Source: Eutreptiella sp. 'Long Island Sound 2002'
Lineage: Eukaryota > Euglenozoa > Euglenophyceae > Eutreptiales > Eutreptiaceae
Reading direction: 5' to 3'
Length of the DNA: 64,000 nt
Assembly (NCBI GenBank): GCA_964036045.1
Contig: OZ038382.1
Coordinates: 102,302,357 to 102,366,356 of the forward strand
Shown: in pieces, positions 1-10,890 of the stretch
Layout of the letters: every line of letters starts with the position of its first letter
How positions within the stretch are numbered: position 1 is the first letter of the stretch
Program-made: the position numbers and the translations under genes
Notes under the pieces: model-generated
The model's input: only the letters and a program-made list of their open reading frames with translations
Told to the model about the DNA's origin: nothing
Databases searched by the model: none

Positions 1-2252
1 GGCTGAGACTTATATATCGAAATGTCAGGAATCAACAGGGTTTTTTTATCATAATGTTCCCGTAATTTTTCGGCTATCCGTTCTGATTGTCAATGTATCG
101 GCGACTGTCAGTTGGCTCGCAATTTTGCGGTAACCGATTGGTTAACTGTTATTTCCAGATATTTTGACGGAAACCCCGATGAAGGGTCAGATTTCATCAG
201 TAACGGGTTCGTTGCTTCCGCAATTTTCATGTTATACACTCGCAAAATTAATCCGATTTTTTCGGACATTCAGAATCGGATTTTCGACTTCGAGATCGCC
301 GCACTTGATATGATGAATTTCGAGTGGTCCTACATTTTTCCCCGATCACGAATCAACCTTGCTTTTGTTGTCTCCTTCATTTTTCTTGGAGATATAGGCG
401 AAAAAAAATTGATTCGTGAGGCCACTTTAAAGAATCATATCTCCAGCTCGCCGCGAGGAACCTCATTTTTGAGATATGGGTTCAAACTGCCTTGGTCTCA
501 TCTTAATTTAGAAAGCATCGAACGCCTTTGATGTGTACACATGCCCGGTGTAGCAAGGGATGAGGGTCAAGAGGGTAGAAAGTGATATATACCTCTTGGA
601 CCATGCAACCGAATATTTTTATGCGACTTCCCAGTGTACTGCATGAGTGTTGGTGTTGCATAGAAACTTTCCTTGGGTTGCTTCGTATTTTTAACGTGAA
701 GTTATGCCCATGGAGGGGCATGGCACACCATGGTGGGAGCCACCTTCTGAGGGTATGTGTTATATGCATGGTATGTGCTTCGCTATGCTCACGCCCATGT
801 TATATATCTCAGTTTGTAGGAAGATATGTGGAGTCATACGTGGCAAGGGCCTCGCCCATGTCCCAATGGTGAGCTCCATAGCGCTAGACTATGTCTCCCG
901 CACATATAGTGTATGTGGGAAGGTTTACAGAGCGACCCACAAGCGCCACTATCAATTTTCTCATTTTCATGGTGCGTGTTGGGAGGAGGTTCGAAGGTGT
1001 CCCCATGCGTCCATGTGAGGATCGAAAGGGGGATTGTTTGCAAACGGTCCCAAGCAGATGTGTTTTGAACCATATGTTGATACCATGGGTGAGCGAAGTT
1101 ATATACTATTGTGATTACTTTGAATTTGGCATTATTTGCATGTTTTTGACCTCATTTTATGCTCATTTTTGGATTTTATGTGCTCAACTGGTCGGCTAAC
1201 AGTAGGGTGCCTAGAGATCTGTGAACTGTGGTATGTTGCTTATATGTTGGCATCTGCTTCGGTGTTGTACCTCACCATATGCCAGATCACGTGGTCACTT
1301 TGGCGTGGCACACGAGGCCTCACAAAATTAGGTCTCAAATTCGTGAGTTGACTTGTGAAGCATGGCATGTGTATATCCGGAGGGGTTTGGGAGCCAATGT
1401 TGGGATATTCTTGGGCATGGACCTTTGGTCCATATCAGCCTTGTATATCACTTTCCGGTTTGACACATGCATGGAGCATTTGAATACTTGCCGTATGCAT
1501 TTTTGAGTATATAATTGATTTTTGGGCATTATGGTGTGATTTGCCATATTTTGCCATCTTGTGAGGTCAACTTCATGGGGCACCTCTCCAAGCCCAATCT
1601 ATTCCAAGTCCAACCAAGGTTATGTCAGGGTAGGGCATGGTCCTGAGTGCCACTCTAGGCCATGACACGCCACCTCCCCTATTGGGCTAGGATTTAGAGG
1701 CTTGGGAGGGAACACATTTTTGGGGTTTGTGTAGTGACTTTTGACACAGGGCATTTAGCCATCTTATTTGACTTGGTTCAGGGCATCATGTTGGCAAGTC
1801 AAGGGAGGGTCCTGAGTCCAGGGAATGAAGGGTCTATGGCTGTGATTGTGTATGTTTACATCTTTCCCCAATTATGCTTGATATGTGTGCATATGCCAAT
1901 TTCAGGGCTTCTCTTTTGGTGCGATTCTATGTACATGCCCAACGCCAGTGTCTCCGTGTGCACCGTGAGACGACCGGCGTGTTGAGGGGAGTTGTTGAGT
2001 GTCAACGCGGGACCTCAAACACCCTTGAAAGCCCTCAGTGTGGATTTGGATTTGAGCTATTGTACTTGGGATATTGGGTTATTGCAAGGGATGAGGATTT
2101 GTGTGAAGGAGCCAAATTTTACTATTTTTTGTGGGAAATTGTGCAGGATAAGGCAAGATCATGCAGAACCTGGTGAGAAGCAAGACCATAGGAGTGACAG
2201 GAAATGGTGGAAGGGGTACAGCAGGGGCCGGTCCTGGTAGGGACCTTCTTTA
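1..2252 (+). repeat. 5' LTR of LTR-1 (left end outside the window)
   Basis: Aligns with 11,072-12,305. Position 1 corresponds to 11,072, so about 181 bp of the LTR lie left of the window. It carries 1,018 bp (about 291-1,308) that are absent from the 3' LTR, where the sequence jumps directly from GACTTC to ACACGAGG. The right edge is set by the loss of similarity at the primer binding site. I see no protein-coding gene in it; short open frames here are not supported by any similarity. Confidence 0.88.
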
Positions 2253-2264
2253 TGGTAGCAGAGG
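2253..2264 (+). other. Primer binding site, tRNA-Met type
   Basis: TGGTAGCAGAGG starts exactly where similarity between the two LTRs stops. It matches the initiator tRNA-Met primer site (TGGTATCAGAGC) at most positions. Minus-strand DNA synthesis would start here. Confidence 0.75.
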
Positions 2265-2429
2265 AGTACCTGCCCCCTACCGCCGCACCGGGGACTTGGG
2301 CCCTCATGAGCCCTGCCCAAGGACGCCCTGGGTGCAGATCGTTGAGTCCGTGGAGTCGATGCCGGACGGGGAAGCCCGAGAAGATGAAGATGCTCAGAAC
2401 GGAGAGCCCTTGCAGGACATGGGCTAGAC

Positions 2430-4022
2430 ATGGAGGACCTGGCCTCCATGTGCGAAAGGCAATGCCGCAATGCTTGCAATCTCCGCTCCGCTGCGGAGGA
2501 GTTGGAGGAGACTGGCAGCAACAGCAGAGCTCGGCGTTGCCGGAAGCGCGGGTCCCCAAAACCCGCGGCGGAAGCCAGGGCGATGGAGACGGATCCCAGC
2601 CTGGTCAGGCTGTGGTCAGCTGCAGATTCCGAGAAGCACTCCGAGGACTATCGGACCGCTTACCCTTCGGAGTCGGAGGAGATGGCCAGACCGCCCACAG
2701 GGGCGCACACGGCCCCAGAACCCAGCTTGGAGCATGACGCCGAGGCGTTTGAGAGGCCTGCCAGAGCGAGAACGGCGCCTGTGGCCCGGCACACGGAGCC
2801 AACGCGAGATAGCATGGGCGACACACCCATGGCGGAGGAGTCCGAGGCGCCGGGAACCATGGGATGCGCCGGATCAGCTGGAAAGCACGTTGAGTGCCAC
2901 TGCGAGCACGTATCCTTCCTCATCGGCAAGTACCCAAAGATGGGGATGGACGCCATCGTGCAGAACCTCGACCGCCTGGACAACGCGAAGGACGGTCTAG
3001 AGGAGGATGTCGCGGGGATCCTGGATGACCAGTCGGCAGCAGAGAGAGACATGGCGGAGCTGCGAGCGGAGCAGGACCGGTACCGGGAGAAGCTGGAGAT
3101 GGCCCTGCAGGAGCAGCAGCGAGTGGTGGACAGCCTCCTCCACCTGGTGGAGGACATGTCGGGACGCCTGAAAAGGCTACAGGAGTTACAACCCCTCGCC
3201 TTGGGTCCGGAGCTCCCGGCAAAGCCGGCAGCGGCAGAGCTGGTGAAGCGGGTTAAGACCCTCAGGAGCGCCATGGAGAAACCCATGGGCGGCCCTGCAG
3301 AGGCACCTTACGCGCCTCCGCGTGTTGACCCGGGTGCGCTGCCGTTTGTTCCCCAGTTCAGCGAATCCATAATGCTCGGGGAGCATACGGCACCGGCTGG
3401 GTCCATGCAGGAAGGGCACGCAACGACGGACCTGAGGAGCCTGACGGTACAGATGTCCCATGCCGCCCAGCATTCACCGACCACTACGACTGCCCATGCA
3501 GTTTATGCGGAAGAGGAGATCCAGAGCCAGACCATGCAGGGGCGAACCATGGAAAGCGCCGACAGACATTGTCGGGGCGATCCAGGCGGCAACCTGTGGG
3601 TGAAGGACACCACTACGGGGGGATGGACAGCCGGTGGAGCAAGTCCTTCCCGCATTTCAAACCCCATGGGTTCAGGCCCAACTGGACCGCACTCCATGGA
3701 GGAAAGGGATGTACGGGGAGTGTACTCACACCTCCCGGCCACAGGTGGTATCCGTCTCGGTGGAGTGGTGGCTGCAGACGTCAGAGACGCCATCAGGATT
3801 GACAACCTCAGGGGAATCAAAATCCCCCACTACGATGGCAACCCCTCCAGCCTGGATGACTTCATCCTGGATTGGGAGGACCTCGCCGAGGAGGTCGTCG
3901 GCGAGATGAAGGGAGCGCCAAGGGACAAGTGGGTATGTCGGACATTCCCACACAGGCTGGCGCAGGACCTGAAGGAGGAGCTCAGGGATCAGATCCGCGA
4001 GGGATTGATCCAGACGGAGTAG
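2430..4022 (+). pseudogene. gag: gag-like capsid protein of LTR-1, N-terminal part
   Basis: A 530-codon open frame gives an acidic, Pro/Ala-rich N-terminus, a strongly charged helical stretch at about residues 180-270 that looks like a coiled coil (heptad-like Leu/Glu/Gln), a low-complexity middle, and a C-terminal part with the pattern PHYDGNPSSLDDFILDWED, typical of the retrotransposon gag (capsid) family. It would assemble the virus-like particle. The frame ends in TAG at 4,020 but the same frame continues with sensible sequence (PQWLEDEERV), so the stop is probably a decayed CAG. The start at 2,430 is the first ATG of the long frame after the PBS. Confidence 0.8.
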
Positions 4023-5330
4023 GCCTGCCCCCAGTGGCTGGAGGACGAGGAGCGAGTGGACGCCCCCAACCAGATTTTGGAGGATTTGTGGTCCATTCCG
4101 CTGCCGCTGGAGCGCGGGGAGCTGAGGGTCCGGGAATGGAATTGGTACATCCGAAAGTACCGAAGAAGCCTCAAGCTGGTGGAGGACTGGAATGAGGCCA
4201 GCGAGATCCGACACCTGCTGAAGGACGTCCTCCCCGGCCACTGGAAGAGGTGAGCCGAGGACGAGGAGAAGAAGAGAGCAAGGAAGCGCGTGGCCGTACG
4301 GATCATGGCATCGGAGGACACCCACACCGGAACAAGGGAGTTTTTCCGGCGAAACCTTGGCAAGCCGGGCCGAATGTTGGGGTTGAAGAACGCCGTCTGC
4401 GTGGAGGTATTCGGCGACACCATGGGGCAAAGGCTGATGCGCCTCAACAACGTGGAGTGGAGGCGCGGAGAGCCGCTGAGGATGCAGGTCATCTTCGCCC
4501 GCATGAGCCTGGACAAGATTGTGAAGTACATCACGGTGCAGCTGAACCTCAACGCCAAGAACAAGGCCCACGTGCAGGATCGACAAGGCCAAGGACATCG
4601 AGGTCATCGAGAAGATTGCCACCACCGAGAGGTCAAGGGGGACACGGTCGGCACCGCGGAGGAAGGGAGTGGAAGCGGCCAAGATCTCTGGACCGCGACC
4701 ACTCCGGAGGATCATGAAGAAGCCCACTTCTTCGCGTTCGTAGCGCACAATATGAAGGAGAATGGGCAGGACAGGTCCAGGTGGAACCGCCTGGACCCCA
4801 GGACCAAGAACCGCAGGGAACCGCGGAGGATCGGGAACCCGCCGCTCTCGTTCCGCGAGTACAGATCACAGCACACCGGTTGCTGGGTCTGCTACGGCAA
4901 GGGGAACAACCATGCACATGACACCGGCATTGCAAGGTATATGAGGAGGACAAGAAGACCTATTTCGCCGCCCATCCCGCCAAGAAGCCCAAGGAGCAAC
5001 GAATTGCCGATTGGAAGGCAAAGGGCGGAGACGGTGGAAAGGGCCAAGGAAAGGGCCAAGGGAAAGGCGGGGGAAAAGGAACGCTCACTTGCCCGTGGTT
5101 AGGCCGCTTTTGTGTTATGCTCGCCGGGGGGCAACCCCCATGCACCAAAAAAGGCGGAGGAAAAGGCTATGGTGGAGGACCCGGCCCTGACCGACGCGTG
5201 AGGTTGATCGAGGAGGTTACTGAGGACATGTTGAGGACGTTGGAGGAACTCAAAGCCCAGCAACGTGGTGGACAAAGTCTGAGCGGATCGCAGCAGGAGG
5301 GAGCTGCGGCAGGCCATGTCTAGAGGAGCC
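4023..5330 (+). pseudogene. gag: gag C-terminal part with zinc knuckle, broken
   Basis: The gag frame continues past TAG at 4,020, meets TGA at 4,251, then runs on from 4,254 in the same phase. Around 4,580 and 4,930 the sensible reading shifts frame. A zinc-knuckle-like motif is spelled by CWVCYGKGNNHAHD followed, one frame over, by the last Cys (C-x2-C-x8-H-x4-C), as in nucleic-acid-binding ends of gag. Gly/Lys repeats (GKGQGKGQGKGG in the shifted frame near 5,040-5,090) follow. Two stops and at least one shift show this is not translatable as a single product now. Confidence 0.65.
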
Positions 5331-5404
5331 CCCACGGGAGTGGGACCTCGGAGGTCTCTCCTCCGAAAATCAGTGGAATCCCAGAGAAAGCGAAGGCACA
5401 TCGG

Positions 5405-7441
5405 GTGCCGAAGAAGGCTCCAGAAGAGCCAAAACCACTGAGTTTCGCCACTCCCAACCCCTGGAGCGCCCTGCCAAGGGAAGCTTATGTGGGCAAGGGA
5501 CGTGGCAAGAAAGAAGGAGCGACCACGGCGAGCCCCGTGGACGGGCAGGACCAGCCCAAGATCTACACCATCCGTGACCATACCCTCGAAGTCCTGATGC
5601 ACCCGGATGTGCTAGAGTTGCATGCCGTGAGAGTCGTCCATACACCGCATGGTGACGAGCGGCAGTTGCACTTGAAGGTGCGTGTACGGTGCGGACAAGA
5701 GGAGTTGGTGGTGGATGTTTTGGTGGATACGGGTGCCCAGGTGAGCCTGGTCCGGAGAGGGTTGTTCAAGGAGGAATCCCTGCAGCCCAGCCGTAGACCG
5801 GTACGCCTGAAGGTGGCCAATGGAGAGATTATGGGTGGTGGCACCCATGAGGCCACTATCAGTATGAAATTCTGGGAGCATGAGCGCTTGAACCGCCCTG
5901 ATTTGGCGACGAGAAGCACTCTATCCGGGAACTTCTATGTGGCCGACCTTACAGATTGGGATATGATCATGGGGTATGATTTCATGGTGGGAAACGCCAT
6001 TGGAGCCCTTCCCCATCGTGCAACGCTGGTCCGGGAGGATGATGAATGCCTTACATGGCTGTCCACGGACTATGCATGCGGATCATCCCAATGGAGGGCT
6101 GAGGAAGAGGATCGGATCGTCCAAGCGATGCAAGCTGTGGGTGCCAAGTCCAGAGGAGACCGCGGAGTTCAGCTCGCGGTGTATGGTATGGCGCCGCAGG
6201 TGTATGCCAGGATGATCCAGACGCTGGGAGCCGAAGCGCCCGAGACGGACGTCTTCGCTTCCCGGGATGCCCCACTTTTGCGGAAGTGTAGGAGGCATTG
6301 GCATCGAGGAGACTCAGGCTGGCACAGGCATTGGGGTTTGAAGGAGTGGGGGCCCATGTATTGGCATGGCTCCCTGGACAATACCAGACGTACGGTGGAG
6401 AAGATCGTCGCGGATAGGGCGAAGGGGATCCTGGTCATAACCGGCATAGGATCCACCCCATGTCCGCTGGAAGGTCTCAAGTTGACGCTGGATTCCATCA
6501 CCCTGAACGAGATGTCATTCGAGCCAGAGGAGGAGTTATTCATCGACGCCAAGGGCTCATCAATGCCCTCCCTGGGTCAAGCGTGGGGTACCAAGGCTTT
6601 CCTGGTGGATGGGGTGCAAGCCCAGCCCACGGGTGATGAAACATTCATCCGTAGGGTTGAGGCGGTGCCCATGCGGGTCATGTTTGAGCCCGAGGAGGGC
6701 ACGGATCAGCCACTTGATGGCATTGACGCCCTGTCCCACGCCGAGATCGACCATGTCATCAACTACATGCGGATGGGGATGCACGACCGTGTGGCAGCCA
6801 AGAAGAGGCGAGACATGGTCACATCTCCGCATTGGTGGGATGACAAGATGTTGGTCACCGGCAAGTACGAGAAGGATGAGTTCGTGGCGAGGGTCATGGA
6901 TCACATCGCGGACCAATTTGATGGTCCGGTTGGGTCGGACCCGCGGACGTGGGATTTTCCAAGAATGGGGGCCGGTAGCGACAAGAACCAGGCCGATGCC
7001 GCAAATTTCCGAACATTATCGGTGGGAAGCGCGCCCCACGACGATGACGACGGCATATCCAATGAGGAGAAGTCGGACTCGGACCCAGAAGAGGCCTACA
7101 CCGCAGTGCCATCGGTTGTATCGATACCGAAGGAAGCGGCTGAAGAGGCCCAGGAGAACCCGAAGGTCGCCGAGCTGAAGGAGAGGCTGATAAATGCCTA
7201 TCCGCTGCTATTCAGTGGCGTCGCCAACAAGAACCCTCCAGATCGTGGGAGGTTTGGCACAGCGAGGATCAAGCTGAAGCCAAACCCCAAGATCTATCGT
7301 CATCGGGAGTACCAACTTCAGAGCGATCGGGCCGAGGCCATGAAGAAGTTGTTGGCCCAGTTTATTGAGCGGGGCTGGATCGAACCCTCCAACAGTGAAT
7401 GGGCCAGCCCAGCCTTCATCGTGCCCAAAGAGGAGAAGGCC
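5405..7441 (+). pseudogene. pol: pol of LTR-1, part 1: protease, extra FAS-type domain, start of RT
   Basis: 679-codon frame. Residues about 100-200 are an aspartic protease: LVDTGAQVSL at 107-116 carries the catalytic Asp and MIMGYDF at 187-193 is the second conserved strand. Residues about 281-376 (6,245-6,530) form an extra domain beginning TDVFASRDAP, with W-rich middle and a strand DRAKGILVIT; it resembles the segment found at the same place in LTR-2. An acidic spacer follows. From about 590 the RT N-terminus begins (RFGTARIKLK, then WIEPSNSEWASPAFIVPK). The frame stops at TAG 7,442 in front of WRLVVDYR, a highly conserved RT block, so the stop interrupts RT. The ATG used is only the first in frame; the true pol start may be upstream. 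Confidence 0.85.
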
Positions 7442-7852
7442 TAGTGGAGGTTGGTGGTTGATTACAGAGGTTTGGACGAGCAAACCGAGCACGACTCGTA
7501 CTCGCTCCCTCTGATCGACACCATCCTCCAAAAACAACAAAAAAAGCGGATCTTCACGGTGTTAGACCTGAAACACGGCTATCACCAGATGCCGCTACAC
7601 CCGGACTCCAGGCCCTGCACGGCGATGTCGACGCCGCTGGGGCCCACGCAGTGGAAAGTGGTGCCTATGGGCGCCAAGAATGGCAACGCCGCTTTCCAGC
7701 GCATGATGGAGGACCTGCTCGGTCCTGTCCGGGACTGTGCCGGCCCCTTTGTGGATGACTTCATCATCGGGTCTGGCACGGAAGACATGACGGAGGACGA
7801 GCTCATCGAAGCGCATGAGAAGGATCTGCGCAAGGTGCTCAGCGAGCTGGAC
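7442..7852 (+). pseudogene. pol: pol of LTR-1, part 2: reverse transcriptase palm
   Basis: Same reading phase as the preceding part. Starts with the TAG codon, then RT block WRLVVDYRGLDEQT, the palm motif FTVLDLKHGYHQM (first catalytic Asp), and GPFVDDFIIG, the FVDD version of the YxDD catalytic box. It copies element RNA into DNA. The frame breaks at 7,867, where a 100-bp insertion changes phase. Catalytic residues are still present, so inactivation is by stop and frameshift, not by loss of the active site. Confidence 0.88.
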
Positions 7853-7966
7853 AAGCACAACATGGTTCCATTCCCGCGGCTGTCCTTCGAGGAACCTCGC
7901 ATTGTGAGCAGTTTGTGATGATGTTTTTGGGCGGGAAACCGCCATGTCTCAAAAGCACAACATGGT
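7853..7966 (+). mobile_element. Short insertion in RT with 14-bp direct repeats
   Basis: AAGCACAACATGGT occurs at 7,853-7,866 and again at 7,953-7,966. Between them lie 86 bp that do not belong to RT; the RT frame is restored if exactly 100 bp is disregarded. The insert holds two perfect small inverted repeats, CGAGG-AA-CCTCG (7,888-7,899) and GGCGG-GAAA-CCGCC (7,930-7,943). This looks like a tiny non-autonomous insertion with target duplication, though a local duplication with filler DNA is possible. Confidence 0.7.
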
Positions 7967-9746
7967 GTGCAAGCCCACCAAAGCCTCGCTCTTCGTGAAG
8001 GAAGTGGAGTTCGCGGGTCACGTGGTTGGTCACGGGCAACGCCGTCCCATGCCTGGGAAGCTGGCATCCCTGCACCACTGGGAAAGACCCCAGACCATCA
8101 GCGAACTCCAATCCTTCATGGGGTTCTGCAACTACTATTCGGGCTATGTCCGAATGTATGCAGAACTGTCGGGGCCGTTGCACAAGATGCTGCAGGTGTG
8201 CAAGTTCGATGGCCGGAAGGGGAGCAAGAAGAAGCTTGCCTGGACCCCTGAGGCCGAAGATGCGTTCAGCGGCCTGAAGGAGCGACTCCTGGGGCAGCTG
8301 GGGCTATTCCTGGTGGATCCGGACAAGGGATTCGTGCTACGGACGGACGCCTCGGACTATGCTGTTGGGGTAGTGCTCAAGCAGGTCCGGGACGACGGGT
8401 CGCACGTACCCATGGCGTTCTGGAGCCGGATCCGGGCCGAGGGCCAACGTCGAACCTGTACCGCGAGGGAGAAGGAGACGTACGCCATTGTTTGTGCGCT
8501 CAGGAAGTGGTCTGGCCACATCGGATTGCAACCGGTGGTGGTTTGTACGGACCATCAATCCTTACAGAGCTGGCACAAGGAGCACGTCGACACCCCCTCG
8601 GGACCGGCGGCAAGGAGGGCCCGGTGGCACGAGACGTTCGCCAAGTTCGACCTCAACGTCGTGTATGTCCCGGGGAAGGACAACACTGTGGCAGATTGCC
8701 TCAGTCAATGCGCCTACCCCGCGGGCAAGGCGTGGATGGACATATCCAGCCATGGGAACGCCGAGGAGACCGAGGAGGCCAAGCGCATCATCGAGATGGA
8801 GAAGGCCATGGAGCAAGAGGGGGTCAAGTGCTTTGTGGTGATGGCAAACCGTACAGACCTGGCCAAGTTCCGGGGCGCCCGAGTCCAAGCCATTCGTGAG
8901 GAAGCCCTCAAGCAATGGATGGTGGCCCCCGTAGAGCTAGTCAGGTCGGTGCTCACAGAAGACTGGTCGGATGACTATGCGGCATCCGACCACTGGAGCA
9001 GGTACTGGAATGCCGTGAGCGCCCCGTCGGACGACGAATGGCCTGAGGGCTTGGCCGAGGATGGGGATAAATTATTCCTCAAGGACAAGCTATTGGTCCC
9101 TGAGAATCGGATGGAGGAGCTCATTGACCACTGGCACAACGCCCAGCTCATGCATCCTGGTCGGGACAAGATGCAGCAGGACCTGGAGTGGCGTTTCAAG
9201 TTCCCACCGGGGTACTACGCCATCCTGGACAAGTACTGCAGCGACTGCGCCGTGTGTTGGGCCCAGAAGAGCCCCAACCACTCCACGGCTGGCAACCCGG
9301 TGTATACGGCTTTACCGGAGGCCCCTATGCGGTCCGTGGCCATGGATGTATTCGCCATGCCTGAGGTCACCATGGAAGGAGAGACCTACGACTGTGTCAT
9401 CCTGGTGGTGGATAGGCACAGCGGGTATATCGTGGCGGTCCCTGGCAAGAAGTCCAAGAAGAAGGACAAGAAGGACAAGCATGGAGTGGGTCTGCAGGCC
9501 AAGACCGTCGCCAACGCCCTGATCAGGCATTGGCTGACGATTTTTGATGTCCCAGCTGTCATCTGCAGCGATCGGGGCAGTCAATTTGTGGGGACATGGT
9601 TCACGACGATGTGCAAGCACATGGGGATTCGGCACGCCAAGACCGTGGCGTACCACAGCCGGTCAAACAGCCGGGCTGAGGTGGCAGGGCGGCAGATGTT
9701 CGAAAAGTTCCGCCAGCTGCACATTGACGAGCCGGGCCGGAATTGG
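7967..9746 (+). pseudogene. pol: pol of LTR-1, part 3: RT thumb, RNase H, integrase core
   Basis: An open frame covers 7,944-9,749. The start resembles the RT thumb (FAGHVV, then LQSFMGFCNYY). RNase H follows: FVLRTDASDYAVGVVL with its catalytic Asp near residue 135, REKETYAIVCALRKW, and VVVCTDHQSL. Integrase begins with an HHCC zinc finger (HNAQLMHPG ... CSDCAVC), then the DDE core: AMDVF, ICSDRGSQF and RAEVAGR supply D, D and E. The frame stops at TAG 9,747 right after EPGRNW and continues in phase. Integrase would insert the cDNA into chromatin. Confidence 0.88.
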
Positions 9747-10496
9747 TAGAATTCGCTGTGGAGAGTACTCCAGGCGTACCAGGACCTTCCGGGGCCCACT
9801 GGACTGTCGCCCCATCGTATCCTGTTCCTACGGGATCGAATGTCACGCACTCTCCCGTGGTTGAACCATGGCAAAGTGGCCCGGGATGCGAACGCTATGA
9901 TGGCTGAGGCGGACGACACGGCGGCCAAGGTGTGCAAAGCACTTCAGGACGAGCATGAGAAGACGGCCAAGTACTTCAGGCAGGGAAAAGTCCAGAAATA
10001 TGCTCTCCAAGACACCGTATGGGGGGAGCGGCAACGCAAGGATGTCCTGTCCAGGCATCGGCAGGCGTCTTGGTATGTGCCGGGGGTAATCGTGCGGAAG
10101 GTCGGGCAGGATGTGTATGCAGTTCGTGTGGGGGACAACAAGATCCTGGACCGCGACCATACCCAGCTTCGTCCCCGAGCACCAGACCCCAGCGGACGTC
10201 CCGTCACCTTCGAGTTCACGGCCGGCGATGTGGACCTGGACGATGAGGGTGAGGACGACGACTTCACCGCCGAGAGGATCCTGACGGACAAGCCGGACCC
10301 GGGGACGCCTGGGGGGAGTCTTTATAAAGTCCGTTGGAAGGGATTCGCCGCATTCAGGGATTCGTGGGAGCCTCTGAGCAGCTTTGTGCCGAGGTATACC
10401 ACGGTCTGGATCTGGATGGAGTATCTAAGGAGGAAAAACATCTCTTTGGATGTCAAGGACGTGTTGGTCCATTTGGTGGCTGCAGTAGCACCGTAA
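9747..10496 (+). pseudogene. pol: pol of LTR-1, part 4: integrase C-terminus and chromodomain
   Basis: Continues in phase from TAG 9,747 with sensible sequence (LPGPTGLSPHRILF), an integrase C-terminal region, then a chromodomain between about 10,250 and 10,420: FTAERILTD, LYKVRWKGF, DSWEPLSSF. This order and the KVRWKG/SWEP signature mark chromoviruses, in which the chromodomain directs integration to particular chromatin. Ends at TAA 10,494. The single in-frame TAG fits a CAG-to-TAG change. Confidence 0.85.
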
Positions 10497-10879
10497 TGGA
10501 TCCCCCTTGGCATGTATGTTTGTCTTTGTGATTGGGAGACGGGTGACGGCGTTCATCCGGGGATATTTGGGCCTTGATTGGCCATATACCACCTTCACTC
10601 GATCTCCACATATATATTTCATTGTGGTATACTTATTTAGGTCGACCGACGACGTTTCTCTCTCTTTGATCCCCTTGGTCCATGTTGTAGATCAAGAGGA
10701 GACCGGATATGGCGTAGGGCACCGATTATGAGTGTCCTCACCCCTCCCTTGGGGCATGGGGGACGCCTACGACGTGTGTGGGGCCTCCATGTGTCCTTGG
10801 GACATGGGGGGGCGGGTTTCGAGCCCATTGGGGTCCTCCCGTCCTCTCTTCAATGACTTCCGAGCGGATACAACGCTCT
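10497..10879 (+). other. 3' untranslated region of LTR-1
   Basis: Between the chromodomain stop and the purine tract. I see no reading frame with similarity to anything. It contains several G-rich purine stretches that could be secondary plus-strand priming sites. Confidence 0.6.
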
Positions 10880-10890
10880 GAGAAGGGGGG
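10880..10890 (+). other. Polypurine tract of LTR-1
   Basis: GAGAAGGGGGG followed directly by TGAAGCC, the expected TG start of an LTR. This is the plus-strand primer site and fixes the left edge of the 3' LTR at 10,891. Supported by position and composition; not confirmed by the other LTR, whose left end is outside the window. Confidence 0.65.

Noticed and set aside
7865-7954. Spliceosomal intron in the RT (GT ... AG)
   Set aside because: Removing a GT-AG span of 90 bp would not restore the frame; the 100-bp direct-repeat unit does.
4020-9749. Stop-codon recoding (TAG read as an amino acid)
   Set aside because: Frameshifts and a frame-breaking insertion occur alongside the stops, and stops also appear in LINE and transposon genes; ordinary decay explains all of them.
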